The notes beneath the pieces are model-generated. The model did not search any database. It was not told the DNA's origin and saw only the letters and a program-made list of their open reading frames with translations. 64,000 bases of DNA from JALORV01 sp963703945 (lineage in GTDB: Bacteria; Pseudomonadota; Gammaproteobacteria; Burkholderiales; Burkholderiaceae_F), in assembly GCA_963703945.1 (NCBI GenBank), contig CAVPGM010000007.1:150245-214244 (forward strand), given 5' to 3'. Position 1 is the stretch's first letter. Every line of letters begins with the position of its first letter. Below, piece after piece: positions 36,715 through 46,800 of this stretch. A program made the position numbers and the translations under genes.

Positions 36715-37601
36715 TCAGAACCGTTCCGGCACGAACTTGAACGGATAGTCGATCGCCTTGTACTTGCCGATCTTGCGTTTGGGCAGCTTGACTTTCTCGC
36801 GCTTGACCTCCTTGTATGGGATCTGCGCGAGCATGTGGCTGATCACGTTCAGTCGAACGCGCTTCTTGTCCTCGGAGCGGGCGACGTACCAGGGCGCCGT
36901 TCCCGTATCGGTTGCCTTGAACATCTCGTCGCGGGCGCGCGTGTAATCGTCCCAGCGATCGTAGGACTTGATGTCCATCGGCGAGAGTTTCCAGATCTTG
37001 CGGCCGTCGTCGATGCGCGATGAAAGCCGCCGTGTCTGTTCCTCGTGGCTCACTTCCAGCCAGTACTTGAGCAGGATGATCCCCGACTTGACCATCAGCT
37101 GCTCGAACAGCGGAATCGATCTGCAGGAAGCCCTCGCGCCTGCTCCTCGGTGCAGAACCCCATGACGCGCTCGACGCCGGCGCGGTTGTACCAGCTGCGG
37201 TCGCAGATGACGATTTCGCCGGCGGCCGGCAGATGCGGCATGTAGCGCTGGCCGTACATCTGCGTCTTCTCGCGCTCGGTCGGAGAGGGCAGGGCGATGA
37301 CACGGAATACGCGCGGGCTGACACGCTCGGTGATCGCCTTGATCGTGCCGCCCTTGCCGGCACCGTCGCGGCCTTCGAACACGATGCAGACCTTGAGTCC
37401 CTTCTCCTGGACCCACTGCTGCAGCTTCACCAGCTCTACGTGCAATTTCTTGAGTTCGCGTTCGTAGTCCTTGCCCGACAGCTCTTGCACGCCCTTCGAA
37501 GCATCACTCTCGGTCGCAGCTGACTTGACCTCGACGCGCTTGACCTTGCTCGACTTGCCCTTGGGCTCGTTCTTCGTTTTGGCGCTCTTCCTTCCCATCA
37601 T
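36715..37601 (-). CDS. ppk2: Polyphosphate kinase 2 (PPK2), frame interrupted
   Basis: PPK2 phosphorylates GDP or ADP with polyphosphate, or runs in reverse. The N-terminal part has a lysine-rich tail, then LKVCIVFEGRDGAGKGGTIKAI (Walker A) and RSWYNRAGVERVMGFCTEE with the lid aspartate nearby. Two indels at about 37105-37130 break the frame; the C-terminal part resumes as LFEQLMVKSGIILLKYWLEVSHEEQ and YDRWDDYTRARDEMF to FKFVPERF. When repaired it has about 295 residues, a one-domain class I enzyme. The start at 37601 is preceded by GGAG; alternatives a few codons away exist. Confidence 0.88.
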
Positions 37602-37786
37602 CGTCTCCATGTTGTGTTCCGGTGCTCCGCGTGCCTGTCTTGAAAAACAATCTCGGACTCTTCGAGTCTTCGGTCGGTGCTCTATGCGCCAACCAGCAGC
37701 GCCGCTCGCCGGCGCATCGATGTGTTGCGATTCGCCCCACCGGCGGCTCTTGATTCATCCGAGAAACGGATGCCGTCCACCAGAGG

Positions 37787-38819
37787 CTACCTCGTTTCGC
37801 CCCAAGCGCGAATTCGTCGCGAGAAGTCCGCCGCCCCATCAGCCGCCTGGGCGCGCGCATTGACATGCGCCCGTTGCTGCAATTCCGGGAAGGACAGGCC
37901 CATCGTTTCCAGCCGTCCCTGTTCATACAGATACTCCGGCACATAGCCGCTCGCAAGGATCTTCCAGCTCAGCGGCACGCGCCCCGCATTGACGTGGTTG
38001 TTCGTCCAGATGTTGGTCGTGCAGTTGGTCGTCAGCGTGTTGTAAAACTCGGGTTGCGTCCTCAGCGCGTTGATCCTGTGCATGTACTCCAGGAACAGTC
38101 GCTGCACGACCTCGATCGAAGCTCTTGGCCCGGTAGATGTACACATCCTCGGTCGGATCGCGGCGATAGTTGGTGCGCAGCCGGATGACGTCCCGCTCGT
38201 CGGCCACGACGTAGACGAGCTCGTACTGGCGGAAGAAGCCCTTGAGCGTCGAGTAGCCCTCGCCTTTCGGCTTGCGTACCTCGATGGAAATGGCGAGATA
38301 GTCGTCCCCCGTGAAGCCGAAGCTCACGAAGACATGCGCAATCGCCGGACCCGTCCAGTAGGAGGTCACGAGGTCCACCGATCGCAGTTCCCGCACGTCG
38401 AAGGACTTGTCGTAATAGGCGGGGGTGAAGTCGGTCTCGCTGCGATAGTCGAAATTGCGGATGTTGTGGACGGTGACGCGATCGCCCTCAATCGTGGCGT
38501 ACGGCAGCACCGCCACCTCCGGCTGCCAGTCGCGTTCGTTGGTTGGCTCGATGCTAGACCACAGGACCACAAGGCCTGCGCATAGAAGCCCATATGCGCC
38601 GATCGCGCGCCAGCGCCAGCGGCGCACGAAGAGTGCGATCAACGCCGCCACGGCAGCCAGGGAAAAGCCGATCACCAACGCCCTGTGGGCCACGTCATTA
38701 CGCGGCCCCGCATACTCGAGCAGCAGCGCCCCCCAGACCCCGATCCCCGCAACCAGCAGAGCCAGGGCAACGAGGCCCGTGCCCTTGGCGATTCGAGCGA
38801 GCGAACGTCGCAGGGACAT
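37787..38819 (-). CDS. DUF4105 (Lnb N-acyltransferase-like) membrane protein, frame interrupted by one indel
   Basis: Two or three N-terminal membrane helices (about residues 14-35, 45-65, 72-88) are followed by a periplasmic DUF4105 domain: NIRNFDYRSETDFTPAYYDKSFDVREL, FTGDDYLAISIEVRK, then after an extra T at about 38122 the frame moves to RLFLEYMHRINALR and LTTNCTTNIW. DUF4105 contains the Lnb type of lipoprotein N-acyltransferase. The candidate cysteine in TTNCTTN fits a cysteine-hydrolase-like site. The gene follows the DUF900-type lipoprotein gene by 36 bases. Confidence 0.78.
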
Positions 38820-38855
38820 CGTGGCGGTCGTTCGAGTCCTGGCGCTGCGCGCGGC

Positions 38856-40208
38856 TCAGTCAGACCCGCCGGCACCACCCTTCGCCTCGGCTTCCGCCGG
38901 GACCCGCCAGAACGGCCGCTTGACCTCCTCCAGCGGGCGGCCCGGTTCGTTGGGCTTCAGCCCGTATCGAATCATCGCGATGAGGTCGGCGCTCGCCCTC
39001 GGGTTCGAGACGAAGTAGCCGTGTCCGAACAGGTCGGTCTTCCCGCGAATCTGAATCACGTCGAGGAAGCCGAGACTTGCCGCAAGCTCGATCTGCTCCG
39101 GAGTCAGTACCGAAGTATCGACGCGTCCCAGCCGGGCAAGGCTACCGAACAGCCAGCCCGACGTGGCGAGGGCCTTGTCGTCGGGCGAAACGTAAATGGT
39201 GAGGTGGAACGGGCGCAAGGCCCGGAACACCGCATGCGGGTCCGGCGTCGCGCCGTAGGGCACGTCGGGATCGGAGATTATCGCCAGGATCTTTTCCGGA
39301 GCCACCTCGACGTCCAGATCCGGTGCCATCAGCACGACGTTGCCGAGCTTGACGCGCCGGGGCAGCGTGGTCTGCTGCATGTACGACTCGAAGGAAAGCT
39401 CGGACAGCGCGGTGGCGAGCACGTCGGTCCCGCGACTGTGGGCCAGGATATGAATTCTCTCGAGCCCCGGCGTGTCCGCGATGGTGCGGATCGCCTTGCG
39501 CAAATGCTCGACCGCGAATGTGCTCGATTCGTAGTCTTCCTCGTAGCCGAACAGGATGCCGTGCTTTCCGCCCGCGGGCCAGGTGAAGATCGCGCAAACG
39601 AACTCGCGGCCCAGGAAGTGGCACATCTCGCCCATCGTCAAGGCCGCTTCGCTGAAGGAATTGCTGACGCCGTGGATGTACAGCACCATCTCCTTGCGCG
39701 GGCTCAGGGCCAGGCGACGCGCGATCTCGGCCTGCAGCGCCCGGTTGGCCGCTTCGTGCGCATCGACGACCGCGGGAGCGCGCGTCAGCCCTTCGGGCGT
39801 CACGGCAACCGCGTAGGGAATGCGCGGGTAGCGCCCGAGTTCCTTCGTCGGACCGAGCTTGAGGTCCGTCGAAGTCGAGCGCTCGACGAGCAGGCTCTGC
39901 TTGACCAGCGCGTCCCACGTCGTGTGTTCGCCGAACAGGATCGTCGTTGACCCGAACGCCATCGAGCGCGACCGGTCCGCCGTGTACGGTTCAGGCTCAT
40001 CGGGGCTCGTCGCGGGCGCGCGGTCGGTAATGAAAAGCAGATCCAGCGGCGGTGTCCGAACCTCGGCGGGCGCCTTGGTGAACAGCGGCTTCGCCTGCGT
40101 CCCCGTGTACAACGTCGGCGTCGGCATCATCGGATGCGTGGACGCACACCCGGCCAGGCCGAGCAGCGCGGCCAGCGCAATCGCCACCAGGAAGCGGACT
40201 TCAGTCAT
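38856..40208 (-). CDS. DUF900-type alpha/beta-hydrolase lipoprotein
   Basis: The 450-residue protein has a lipoprotein signal with LAGC at about residues 18-21, so it is anchored to a membrane. The hydrolase fold shows MVLYIHGVSNSFSEAALTM, an IHILAHSRGTDVLATAL nucleophile elbow (Ser in HSRG) and VVLMAPDLDVE, the DUF900 pattern. A C-terminal extension follows. The substrate is not known. It is probably co-transcribed with the DUF4105 gene downstream and is divergent from the DUF4239 gene. Confidence 0.85.
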   Translation of the reverse strand: MTEVRFLVAIALAALLGLAGCASTHPMMPTPTLYTGTQAKPLFTKAPAEVRTPPLDLLFITDRAPATSPDEPEPYTADRSRSMAFGSTTILFGEHTTWDALVKQSLLVERSTSTDLKLGPTKELGRYPRIPYAVAVTPEGLTRAPAVVDAHEAANRALQAEIARRLALSPRKEMVLYIHGVSNSFSEAALTMGEMCHFLGREFVCAIFTWPAGGKHGILFGYEEDYESSTFAVEHLRKAIRTIADTPGLERIHILAHSRGTDVLATALSELSFESYMQQTTLPRRVKLGNVVLMAPDLDVEVAPEKILAIISDPDVPYGATPDPHAVFRALRPFHLTIYVSPDDKALATSGWLFGSLARLGRVDTSVLTPEQIELAASLGFLDVIQIRGKTDLFGHGYFVSNPRASADLIAMIRYGLKPNEPGRPLEEVKRPFWRVPAEAEAKGGAGGSD

Positions 40209-40344
40209 TGTGCGACTCCGTGACGGCTATCGGGGCCATAACTTGTTGTATTCCCAATTTTGCCGAGGCCGGTAGCGTCAAAAGAACGGCAATCGACAGA
40301 ACCCATAATTGCCTGCTCCCCAAGATGCGCCGCCGCCTTACTCC

Positions 40345-41100
40345 ATGAATTCCACACTCATCGCCGTCATCGTATTCGTTTTCGTTTTTGGCGGGGCACT
40401 GGCGGGCGTCTCCGTCCGCGTCCCCACGCATCATCAGGATGCCGATACGAGGGACGTGGTCAAACTGGTCATGGGGCTGGTTGCAACCATCGTCGCCCTG
40501 GTCCTGAGCCTGCTGATCGCGTCCGCGCACAGCTCATACGACAGGCAGGAGAGCGAAGTGCAGCAGCTCGGAGTGCAAATTGTTCAGCTCGATGGCCTGT
40601 TTGCCCACTACGGCCCGGAAGCGAACGACGCCCGCGCGCAGCTACGTCGCATGGTCGAGGCCGAACTCGCGCGGCTGTGGCCCGATGCTGGCGCGGCACG
40701 AGCAGGCGTGCACGCGTCGCAAAATTACGTCCCGACGGAAGACCTGTTTGACACAGTCGCCCACCTGACGCCCAAAACCGAGGCCCAGCGATCTGCCCAG
40801 GGCCGTGCCCTGCAGCTCATGACGACCGCGGGTACTACCATCCGCCTGCTGTACGAACAAGCCGGAGGCGCCCTGTCCTGGCCCTTCTTCGTCGTGCTGG
40901 TGTTCTGGCTTGTTGTGCTCTTCGTTGGCTTCGGCCTCTATGCGCGCCGCAACGCCACTGCCATTGCGGCGCTATTCGTCGGCGCGCTGACCGTCGCGGG
41001 CGCGATCTTCCTGATCCTGGAGATGAATCGGCCATACAGCGGATTGATGCAAATATCCAGCGCGCCGATAAGGCACGCGCTGGCGCAGATTGGCCGCTGA
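40345..41100 (+). CDS. DUF4239-family membrane protein
   Basis: A 251-residue protein with membrane helices at about residues 4-24, 43-62, 185-207 and 216-235 and a soluble loop between the second and third. The pattern ADTRDVVKLVMGLVATIVALVLSLLIASA is typical of DUF4239. Function is unknown. The start at 40345 is the first ATG before the first helix. The stop overlaps the asmA start (TGATG), so translation is coupled. Confidence 0.82.
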   Translation: MNSTLIAVIVFVFVFGGALAGVSVRVPTHHQDADTRDVVKLVMGLVATIVALVLSLLIASAHSSYDRQESEVQQLGVQIVQLDGLFAHYGPEANDARAQLRRMVEAELARLWPDAGAARAGVHASQNYVPTEDLFDTVAHLTPKTEAQRSAQGRALQLMTTAGTTIRLLYEQAGGALSWPFFVVLVFWLVVLFVGFGLYARRNATAIAALFVGALTVAGAIFLILEMNRPYSGLMQISSAPIRHALAQIGR

Positions 41101-43053
41101 TGGTCCCCGTTCGTCGGCCGCGTTTTCCGGCTGACATCGCGCTCTGGGTATTCGGTGTCGCCGCCGGGCTGGTGGTTTTCGGGCTGGTCGGTGTCGCCAT
41201 TGCCGTCGCGACGTTCGACGTCAATTCTCTTGTCGCACCCGCGCAGGCGCGCGTCAAGACGTTGACAGGACGTGACCTGCTGATCAGCGGCGGAGCGAAG
41301 CCTCGAGGTTGCGCTAGAGCCGAAACTGATCATCAATGAGGTGAGCTTCGGCAATGCGCCGTGGGCAGGCCCCGGTCCGCTGGCTGCGGCGAAGCGGGTG
41401 GCCGTGCAGTTCGAACTCCTGCCGCTGCTGCGGGGTCGCTTCAAAGTGATCCGGCTGGAACTGGTTGAACCCGCAATCGCGCTGGTGACCGATGCGCAGG
41501 GCCGCGGTAACTGGGAGTTCGGCGCCGGCGCTGTGCCCGCAACCCCGGCGCCGGCGACGGATACGCCGGCGGCGGCTCTGGCTGCGTTCAGCGTCGGCCA
41601 ACTCGACCTCACCCAGGGCTCGCTCACGTATCGCAACGGCAAGACCGGCAAGGTCACCGAGACTGCCATCGACGCCCTGTCGATCGCCATGCGCGGCGCG
41701 CAAGAGGCAATCCACGCTGAGTTCCGCGGCAAGGTTGATGCAGTGCCGATCGACCTCAAGGGTGAACTCGGGGCGCTGGAGGCGCTCGCCGCGCGGCGCT
41801 GGCCATACCCCATCGACGTCGGCGGCGATATCGCCGGGCGTAAGGCAACGCTCAAGGCCCTCTTGCGTGTCGACGAACACACCTATGCATTCGACCCGCT
41901 GGATCTGGCTTTCGGAGGCCATGTCGTCAAGGGTCGCGTGGCATTCACGACCAGCGGTGCACGGCCCCGGCTGGTCCTCGATGCCAGCATGGATTCGCTC
42001 AAGGCGGCGGAGTTGCCTCTCCTCGGCTCGGGCGCAACGTCTGCGCCGCGACCGCCTGCGAAGGCATCGCGTTTCCTGCTTTCAGAAACCGAGATACCTT
42101 TCGGCGCATTGCGCAATGCGGACGCGGACGTCAAGCTCCTGATCGGCAGCGTGGCGCTAACTAATCGCATCGATTTGCAGCAGGTCGACGCCCGTTTCAC
42201 GATCGAAGACGGGCGACTGGACATGCCGGTGCTGAAGGCCAGGCTTTTCGGCGGTTCGCTGATCGCGCACCTCACAATCGACGCGGCGCGAATCGCGAAT
42301 CCGTCGATTGCATTGCGAGCCAACGCCCAGGACCTCGAGCTTGGCGCGTTGTTCGCGGCGCTGGACATCAAACGCGAGGTGCGAGGCTCCCGGGCGGCGC
42401 TGTCCGGCGACCTGACGATGCACGGAAACTCCCCCCACGCCTGGGCCGGTGACGCGAACGGGAGCGTTCTGCTAAGCGTCAGCCATGGCACGCTCGTCAA
42501 CACGAAGCTTGACCTCGGCGGCGTGCTCGAACAACTGTTCGCCGCGCTCAATCCGTTTCGCCAGAAAGACACCTCGACCGAAATCCTGTGTGTCGTCGCA
42601 CGCCTGCCACTCTCGCAAGGCGTGGCCCGCATTGACCGGTCGCTGGCAATGGAGACCGACAAGGCGGGCGTTTCGGCCAGCGGGACCGTCGATTTCCGCA
42701 GCGAGACACTCGATCTCTCGTTCAGCCCCAGGTTGCGCCAGGGGATCAAAATAGAAGCTCTGCAGGTCGCACAGCTCGTCCGACTCCAGGGCTCGTTTCG
42801 CGATCCCCGCGTGCGCCTCGACGCGGTGGCGTCCGCGACGTCGGTCGCGCGTATCGGCGCGGCGATCGGGACGGGCGGCTTGTCCGTGCTCGGCGAGGCT
42901 TTGCTGCACCAGAGCACCCAGGGCGGAGGCGGCCCCTGCGAGGTCGCGCTCGGCAAAGCGTTACCGGAATCGAGCAACACTGCGAAACACGCTCCTACCA
43001 GCGCTCCGCAGGAGTCTGCTGCCAGGGTGTTGCCGAGGTTGCGCCGTCAGTAG
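41100..43053 (+). CDS. AsmA-family envelope protein, frame interrupted by one indel
   Basis: AsmA-type proteins span the periplasm and help lipid transport to the outer membrane. The N-terminal helix (about residues 12-38) is followed by FDVNSLVAPAQARVKTLTGRDLLISGGA, the AsmA start. One extra A at about 41300 breaks the frame; the sequence resumes as SLEVALEPKLIINEVSFGNAPW and continues through the whole protein, including the C-terminal AsmA_2 region SASGTVDFRSETLDLSF. About 650 residues when repaired. The last 140 residues are duplicated at 47780-48201. Confidence 0.87.
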
Positions 43054-43132
43054 CGTGGTCGCGACTCCCACCACGTGCCAGGCGTGGTACCCGTCCAACG
43101 CCGAAACGCCCAGATAAACGAGACATCGTCGG
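42632..43132 (+). repeat. Direct repeat, left copy (asmA 3' end plus araC 3' end)
   Basis: This 501-bp segment matches 47780-48279 with 32 differences by hand count (about 94% identity). It covers the last 140 codons of asmA and the last 29 codons of a convergent araC-type gene. Here asmA is complete and araC truncated; in the right copy the reverse is true. The repeats flank the pqi locus. Confidence 0.9.
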
Positions 43133-43136
43133 TTGC
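43047..43136 (-). pseudogene. 3' remnant of an AraC-type regulator
   Basis: A minus-strand frame reads ATDDVSFIWAFRRWTGTTPGTW and stops at 43047. It matches the HTH end of the intact AraC gene at 48143-49240 (ADDVSFIRAFRRWTGTTPGAW). Upstream similarity ends abruptly at about 43132, so the rest of the gene is missing here. Confidence 0.8.
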
Positions 43137-43899
43137 CAACACTTCTACTGTGGCACTTCGATGCCGTTATGAGTGGGGGCGTCCATCCCATTGCTTTCGG
43201 ACCGGGTACTGTCTATTGAGAGCGGCGGGCGCAAGAATTTCAGGTGGCCGCTTTCGAGAATTCCGGATGGCTGGTTACTAGCATTGCGGGTGACGCGCTT
43301 CCGACGTCGCACGCAACCGACCGCGCTACACCGACCGGCGGTTCAGACAATGTCCCAGAAATTGTTGTACTGATGAGCTGGCCTTGCAGAGGCCCTCGTC
43401 GTTCTTCCAGATGAAATCCGCGAGGTACGCGCCTGATCCGGCCCGTTCTGCCATCTCGTGCTCCAACCTTTGTTTGCACGAAACAGGACACTGCTGTCCA
43501 GACGGAAGCCAACCGCCTATTGCACATACGAGGCCATTCGCACACTACCTGTGCACTACGCGATTCCAACCTCCATTTGCACATAGCCGACGAAAGCTGG
43601 AGGCACGTCACGGCCCGCGGGACGAGCCTTTCACGACCGGCGACTGCCCGGATTCCTTGAGGCGCGTTTTACGGTGAAACCTGCCCTGTGTCTCGGATTA
43701 CACGGCACGACCGGGCAGCCGGCAGGCTGTAGATCCGACACTTGAGCTTCTGCATCGGAAAATAATTCGTTGTTTGGGATCTGCATGTTCGCCCAGCCCG
43801 GGATTTCACTCGTGACGCTACAGTTCCGATTCGCGATGCTACGTGGTGGGCGGATCCGTTGATGCTGCGCGCGATTTTCGGACGCGGCTAACATATGTG
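43137..43899. other. Non-coding stretch at the left edge of the pqi insertion
   Basis: No complete gene is seen in these 763 bp. A short minus-strand piece ending at 43343 reads GAYLADFIWKNDEGLCK and, one frame over after an apparent extra base, PAHQYNNFWDIV before its stop. It looks like a decayed C-terminal gene end, but the family was not recognised. Base composition seems less GC-rich than in the flanks. The pqi promoter should lie in the last 200 bp. Confidence 0.4.
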
Positions 43900-44517
43900 A
43901 TGGGCGACGTAATCGGCGGACAGCTCCTCGCCTGCCACGAGTGCGACCTCCTCCAGCGCGAGGTGCCGCTCGCCCCCGGTGGCACCGCGCGCTGCCCGCG
44001 CTGCGGCGCAGTGCTCTACCGCAACACGCCCGACGGCCTCGATCGCACGCTCGCCTACGCACTCGGGGCGGCGGTGCTGTTCCTCGTGGCGAACGCCTTT
44101 CCGATCGTCGGGCTGGACGCGCAGGGCAACCACACCTCGACGACGCTCTTCGGCACGGTGCGAGCGCTGCACGACAACGGCATGACGAGCGTCGCCGCGC
44201 TCGTCTTCGTCACGACGATCCTGATGCCCGCCCTCAATATCGGCGCGCTGCTCTACATGCTGCTGCCGCTCAAGCTCGGGCGGGTGCCGCACGGGCTGCC
44301 CGCGGTGTTCCGCCTAGTCGACGCTGTGCGCCCGTGGGGCATGGTGGAGGTGTTCATGCTCGGCACGCTGATCGCGCTCACGAAGCTTGCGGCGCTCGCC
44401 TCGGTCGTGCCGGGGATCGCGCTGTGGTCGTTCGGTGCGCTGATGTTCCTCGTCGCCGCCGCGGCTGCCTCGTTCGATTCGCACGCCCTCTGGGCGCGGG
44501 TGGAGGCGGCGCGGTGA
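43900..44517 (+). CDS. pqiA: PqiA-domain membrane protein, first half
   Basis: PqiA is the inner-membrane partner of the PqiB/PqiC phospholipid-transport tunnel. This 205-residue protein matches one PqiA repeat: two CxxC pairs (CHECDLL and CPRCGA, about residues 13-35) forming a rubredoxin-like site, then four membrane helices with ALGAAVLFLVANAFPIVGL, MTSVAALVFVTTILMPALNIGALL and WGMVEVFMLGTLIALTKLA. In E. coli PqiA holds both repeats in one chain; here they are two genes that overlap or nearly do. Confidence 0.92.
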   Translation: MGDVIGGQLLACHECDLLQREVPLAPGGTARCPRCGAVLYRNTPDGLDRTLAYALGAAVLFLVANAFPIVGLDAQGNHTSTTLFGTVRALHDNGMTSVAALVFVTTILMPALNIGALLYMLLPLKLGRVPHGLPAVFRLVDAVRPWGMVEVFMLGTLIALTKLAALASVVPGIALWSFGALMFLVAAAAASFDSHALWARVEAAR

Positions 44518-44522
44518 CTGCG

Positions 44523-45155
44523 ATGACGGCAGCCGAAGCGGGGCTCCTCGCCTGCCACGCGTGCGGGCTTGTGCACCGTCCGGCCGGCGGTGCGCACGAG
44601 CTGGCGTGCGCGCGCTGCGGCGCGGGCCTGCACTTCCGCAAGCCGGACAGCATCGCCCGGAGCTGGGCGCTGCTCGTCGCCGCATATGCTCTGATCGTCC
44701 CGGCGAACCTGCTGCCGGTGATGGAGACCGGGTCGCTCTTCGGCTCCGAGACCGACACGATCCTGAGCGGGGTGATCTTCCTCTGGACCTCGGGATCGTG
44801 GCCGCTCGCGGTGATCGTGTTCATCGCCAGCATCGCGGTCCCGTTCTCGAAGCTCGGAGCGCTGACGTACCTCCTCGTCTCCGTGCAGCGGCGCTCCACC
44901 TGGGCGCCGCGCGAGCGCACCCGGCTCTACCGCGTGTTGGAGATCGTGGGGCGCTGGTCGATGATCGACATCTACGTCGCGGCGATTCTCACCGCGCTCG
45001 TCCAGTTCGGGGGGCTGATGAGCATCAAGGCCGGCCCAGGGGCGATCGCGTTCGGGGCAGTCGTCGTGCTGACGATGTTCGCGGCCGAGAGCTTCGATCC
45101 GCGGCTGATCTGGGATTCGGCGGAGAAGAACCCGGTGGAGAAAGAACATGGCTGA
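44523..45155 (+). CDS. pqiA: PqiA-domain membrane protein, second half
   Basis: The 210-residue product is the second PqiA repeat, with CHACGLVHRP and CARCGAGLHF as the two CxxC pairs and four helices including ALIVPANLLPVMETGSLFG, WPLAVIVFIASIAVPFSKLGALTYLL and GRWSMIDIYVAAILTALVQFG. The ATG at 44523 is preferred; a GTG at 44514 overlaps the stop of the first half. Its stop overlaps the pqiB start by 8 bases. Together with the first gene it makes a complete PqiA unit. Confidence 0.92.
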   Translation: MTAAEAGLLACHACGLVHRPAGGAHELACARCGAGLHFRKPDSIARSWALLVAAYALIVPANLLPVMETGSLFGSETDTILSGVIFLWTSGSWPLAVIVFIASIAVPFSKLGALTYLLVSVQRRSTWAPRERTRLYRVLEIVGRWSMIDIYVAAILTALVQFGGLMSIKAGPGAIAFGAVVVLTMFAAESFDPRLIWDSAEKNPVEKEHG

Positions 45156-46800
45156 CGCGCCGCGCACGCCCGACCTTCCGGACCTCCCTGAAGCGGTCTC
45201 TGCGCCCCGGCGGCGCTGGGCGCCGCAGCTCATCTGGATCATCCCCATCGTTGCGGTGCTGGCGGGCGCCTGGCTCGCCGCGAAGGCGATCCTCGAGCGA
45301 GGGCCCACGATCACGATCAGCTTCCAGACCGGCGAAGGCCTGGAAGCCGGCAAGACGAAGATCAAGTACAAGGACGTCGACGTCGGCCTTGTGAAGGACA
45401 TCGCGCTCGCCGCGGACCGCAAGCGGGTCGTCGCCACCGCCGAGCTCGTCAAGGGCACCGCGGACCTGCTCGTGGAGGACACGCGGTTCTGGGCGGTGCG
45501 GCCGCGGATCACCGCGGGCGGGGTGTCCGGGCTCGGGACGCTGCTCTCCGGCCCCTACGTCACAGTGGATCCCGGCCGGGCGAAAGAGAAGCGGCGCGAG
45601 TTCGACGCCCTCGACGTGCCGCCGATCGTCACCCACGAGGACCCCGGGCGGGAGTTCATCTTGAAGGCCGACGACCTCGGGTCGCACGACGTGGGCGTGC
45701 CGGTCTACTTCCGGCGGCTGCAGGTCGGCGAGGTCATCGCCACCGAGCTCGACAAGGACGGGAAGGGCGTGTCGATCAGGATCTTCGTGCGTGCGCCCTA
45801 CGACCAGTATGTCACCGCCAACACGCGCTTCTGGAACGCGAGCGGCGTCGACGTGTCGTTCGACGCGTCCGGCGTCCGGGTGCAGACCGAGTCGCTCGTC
45901 TCGATCCTCATCGGCGGCATCGCGTTCCGGACGCCGCTCGACGGCGGCGTGGCGCCTGCTGCCGACGCGAACGCCGTGTTCAAGCTGTTCGGCACGCACG
46001 AGGCGGCGATGAGGAACCCCGACCTCGAGATCGATCACTTCGTCCTCAAGTTCAAGCATTCGGTGCGGGGCCTCGCGGTGGGCGCGCCGGTCGACTTCCG
46101 CGGCGTGACCATCGGCGAGGTCCTCCGGATCGGCGTGGAGTTCGATCCGAAAGCGTTCAATTTTGTGCAGCCGGTCGAGGTTCACCTCTATCCGAACCGC
46201 CTGCGGATACGCTCCGACGACATGGGTGCCGTGCTGCCGGTCCTACAGACCACGGAGGCGCGCCTGAGGCGCTATGCACTCTTCGTGGAGCGGGGCTTCC
46301 GCGCCCAGCTGCGGACCGGCAATCTGCTCACGGGGCAGCAGTACGTCGCGGTCGACTTATTCCCCGACGCGCCAAAAGCAAAGTTCGACACCGCGAAGCG
46401 GCCCCTCGAGATCCCGACGATCCCGGGCGCGTTCGAGGACGTCGAGGCGACGGTCGCGAGCATCGTCAAGAAGCTCGACCGGGTGCAATACGAGCAGATC
46501 AGTGCGGACGTGCGCAAGGTGATGGCGACGCTCGACCAGACGCTCAAGAGCGCCGACGTACTGGTCAAGCGGCTCGACGCGGAAACGGCGCCCGAGCTGA
46601 ACCGGACGCTCGAGGAAGGGCGCCGGGCACTCAAGAGCGCCGACAGCGCGCTCGCGACCGATTCGCCGCTGCAGACCGATCTCCGCGACGCGCTGCGCGA
46701 GCTCACCCGCGCGGCGGCGTCGATCCGCGCGCTCACCGACTACCTCGAGCGCCAACCGCAATCCCTGATCTTCGGCAAGCCGCCGGAGGAGCCTAAGTGA
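45148..46800 (+). CDS. pqiB: MCE-domain phospholipid-transport protein PqiB
   Basis: PqiB forms a hexameric tube with three MCE domains that spans the periplasm. The 550-residue length is typical. The N-terminal membrane helix (about 27-48) is followed by MCE domains beginning at ITISFQTGEGLEAGKTKIKYKDVDVG, EFILKADDLGSHDVGVPVYFRRLQVGEV and FVLKFKHSVRGLAVGAPVDFRGVTIGEV. The C-terminal part (about 440-535) is a long helix forming the needle. It is between pqiA and pqiC with overlapping ends. Confidence 0.96.
   Translation: MADAPRTPDLPDLPEAVSAPRRRWAPQLIWIIPIVAVLAGAWLAAKAILERGPTITISFQTGEGLEAGKTKIKYKDVDVGLVKDIALAADRKRVVATAELVKGTADLLVEDTRFWAVRPRITAGGVSGLGTLLSGPYVTVDPGRAKEKRREFDALDVPPIVTHEDPGREFILKADDLGSHDVGVPVYFRRLQVGEVIATELDKDGKGVSIRIFVRAPYDQYVTANTRFWNASGVDVSFDASGVRVQTESLVSILIGGIAFRTPLDGGVAPAADANAVFKLFGTHEAAMRNPDLEIDHFVLKFKHSVRGLAVGAPVDFRGVTIGEVLRIGVEFDPKAFNFVQPVEVHLYPNRLRIRSDDMGAVLPVLQTTEARLRRYALFVERGFRAQLRTGNLLTGQQYVAVDLFPDAPKAKFDTAKRPLEIPTIPGAFEDVEATVASIVKKLDRVQYEQISADVRKVMATLDQTLKSADVLVKRLDAETAPELNRTLEEGRRALKSADSALATDSPLQTDLRDALRELTRAAASIRALTDYLERQPQSLIFGKPPEEPK

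Noticed and set aside
45025..46185. Minus-strand frame of 386 codons opposite pqiB
   Set aside because: Shadow of pqiB; no recognisable domain.
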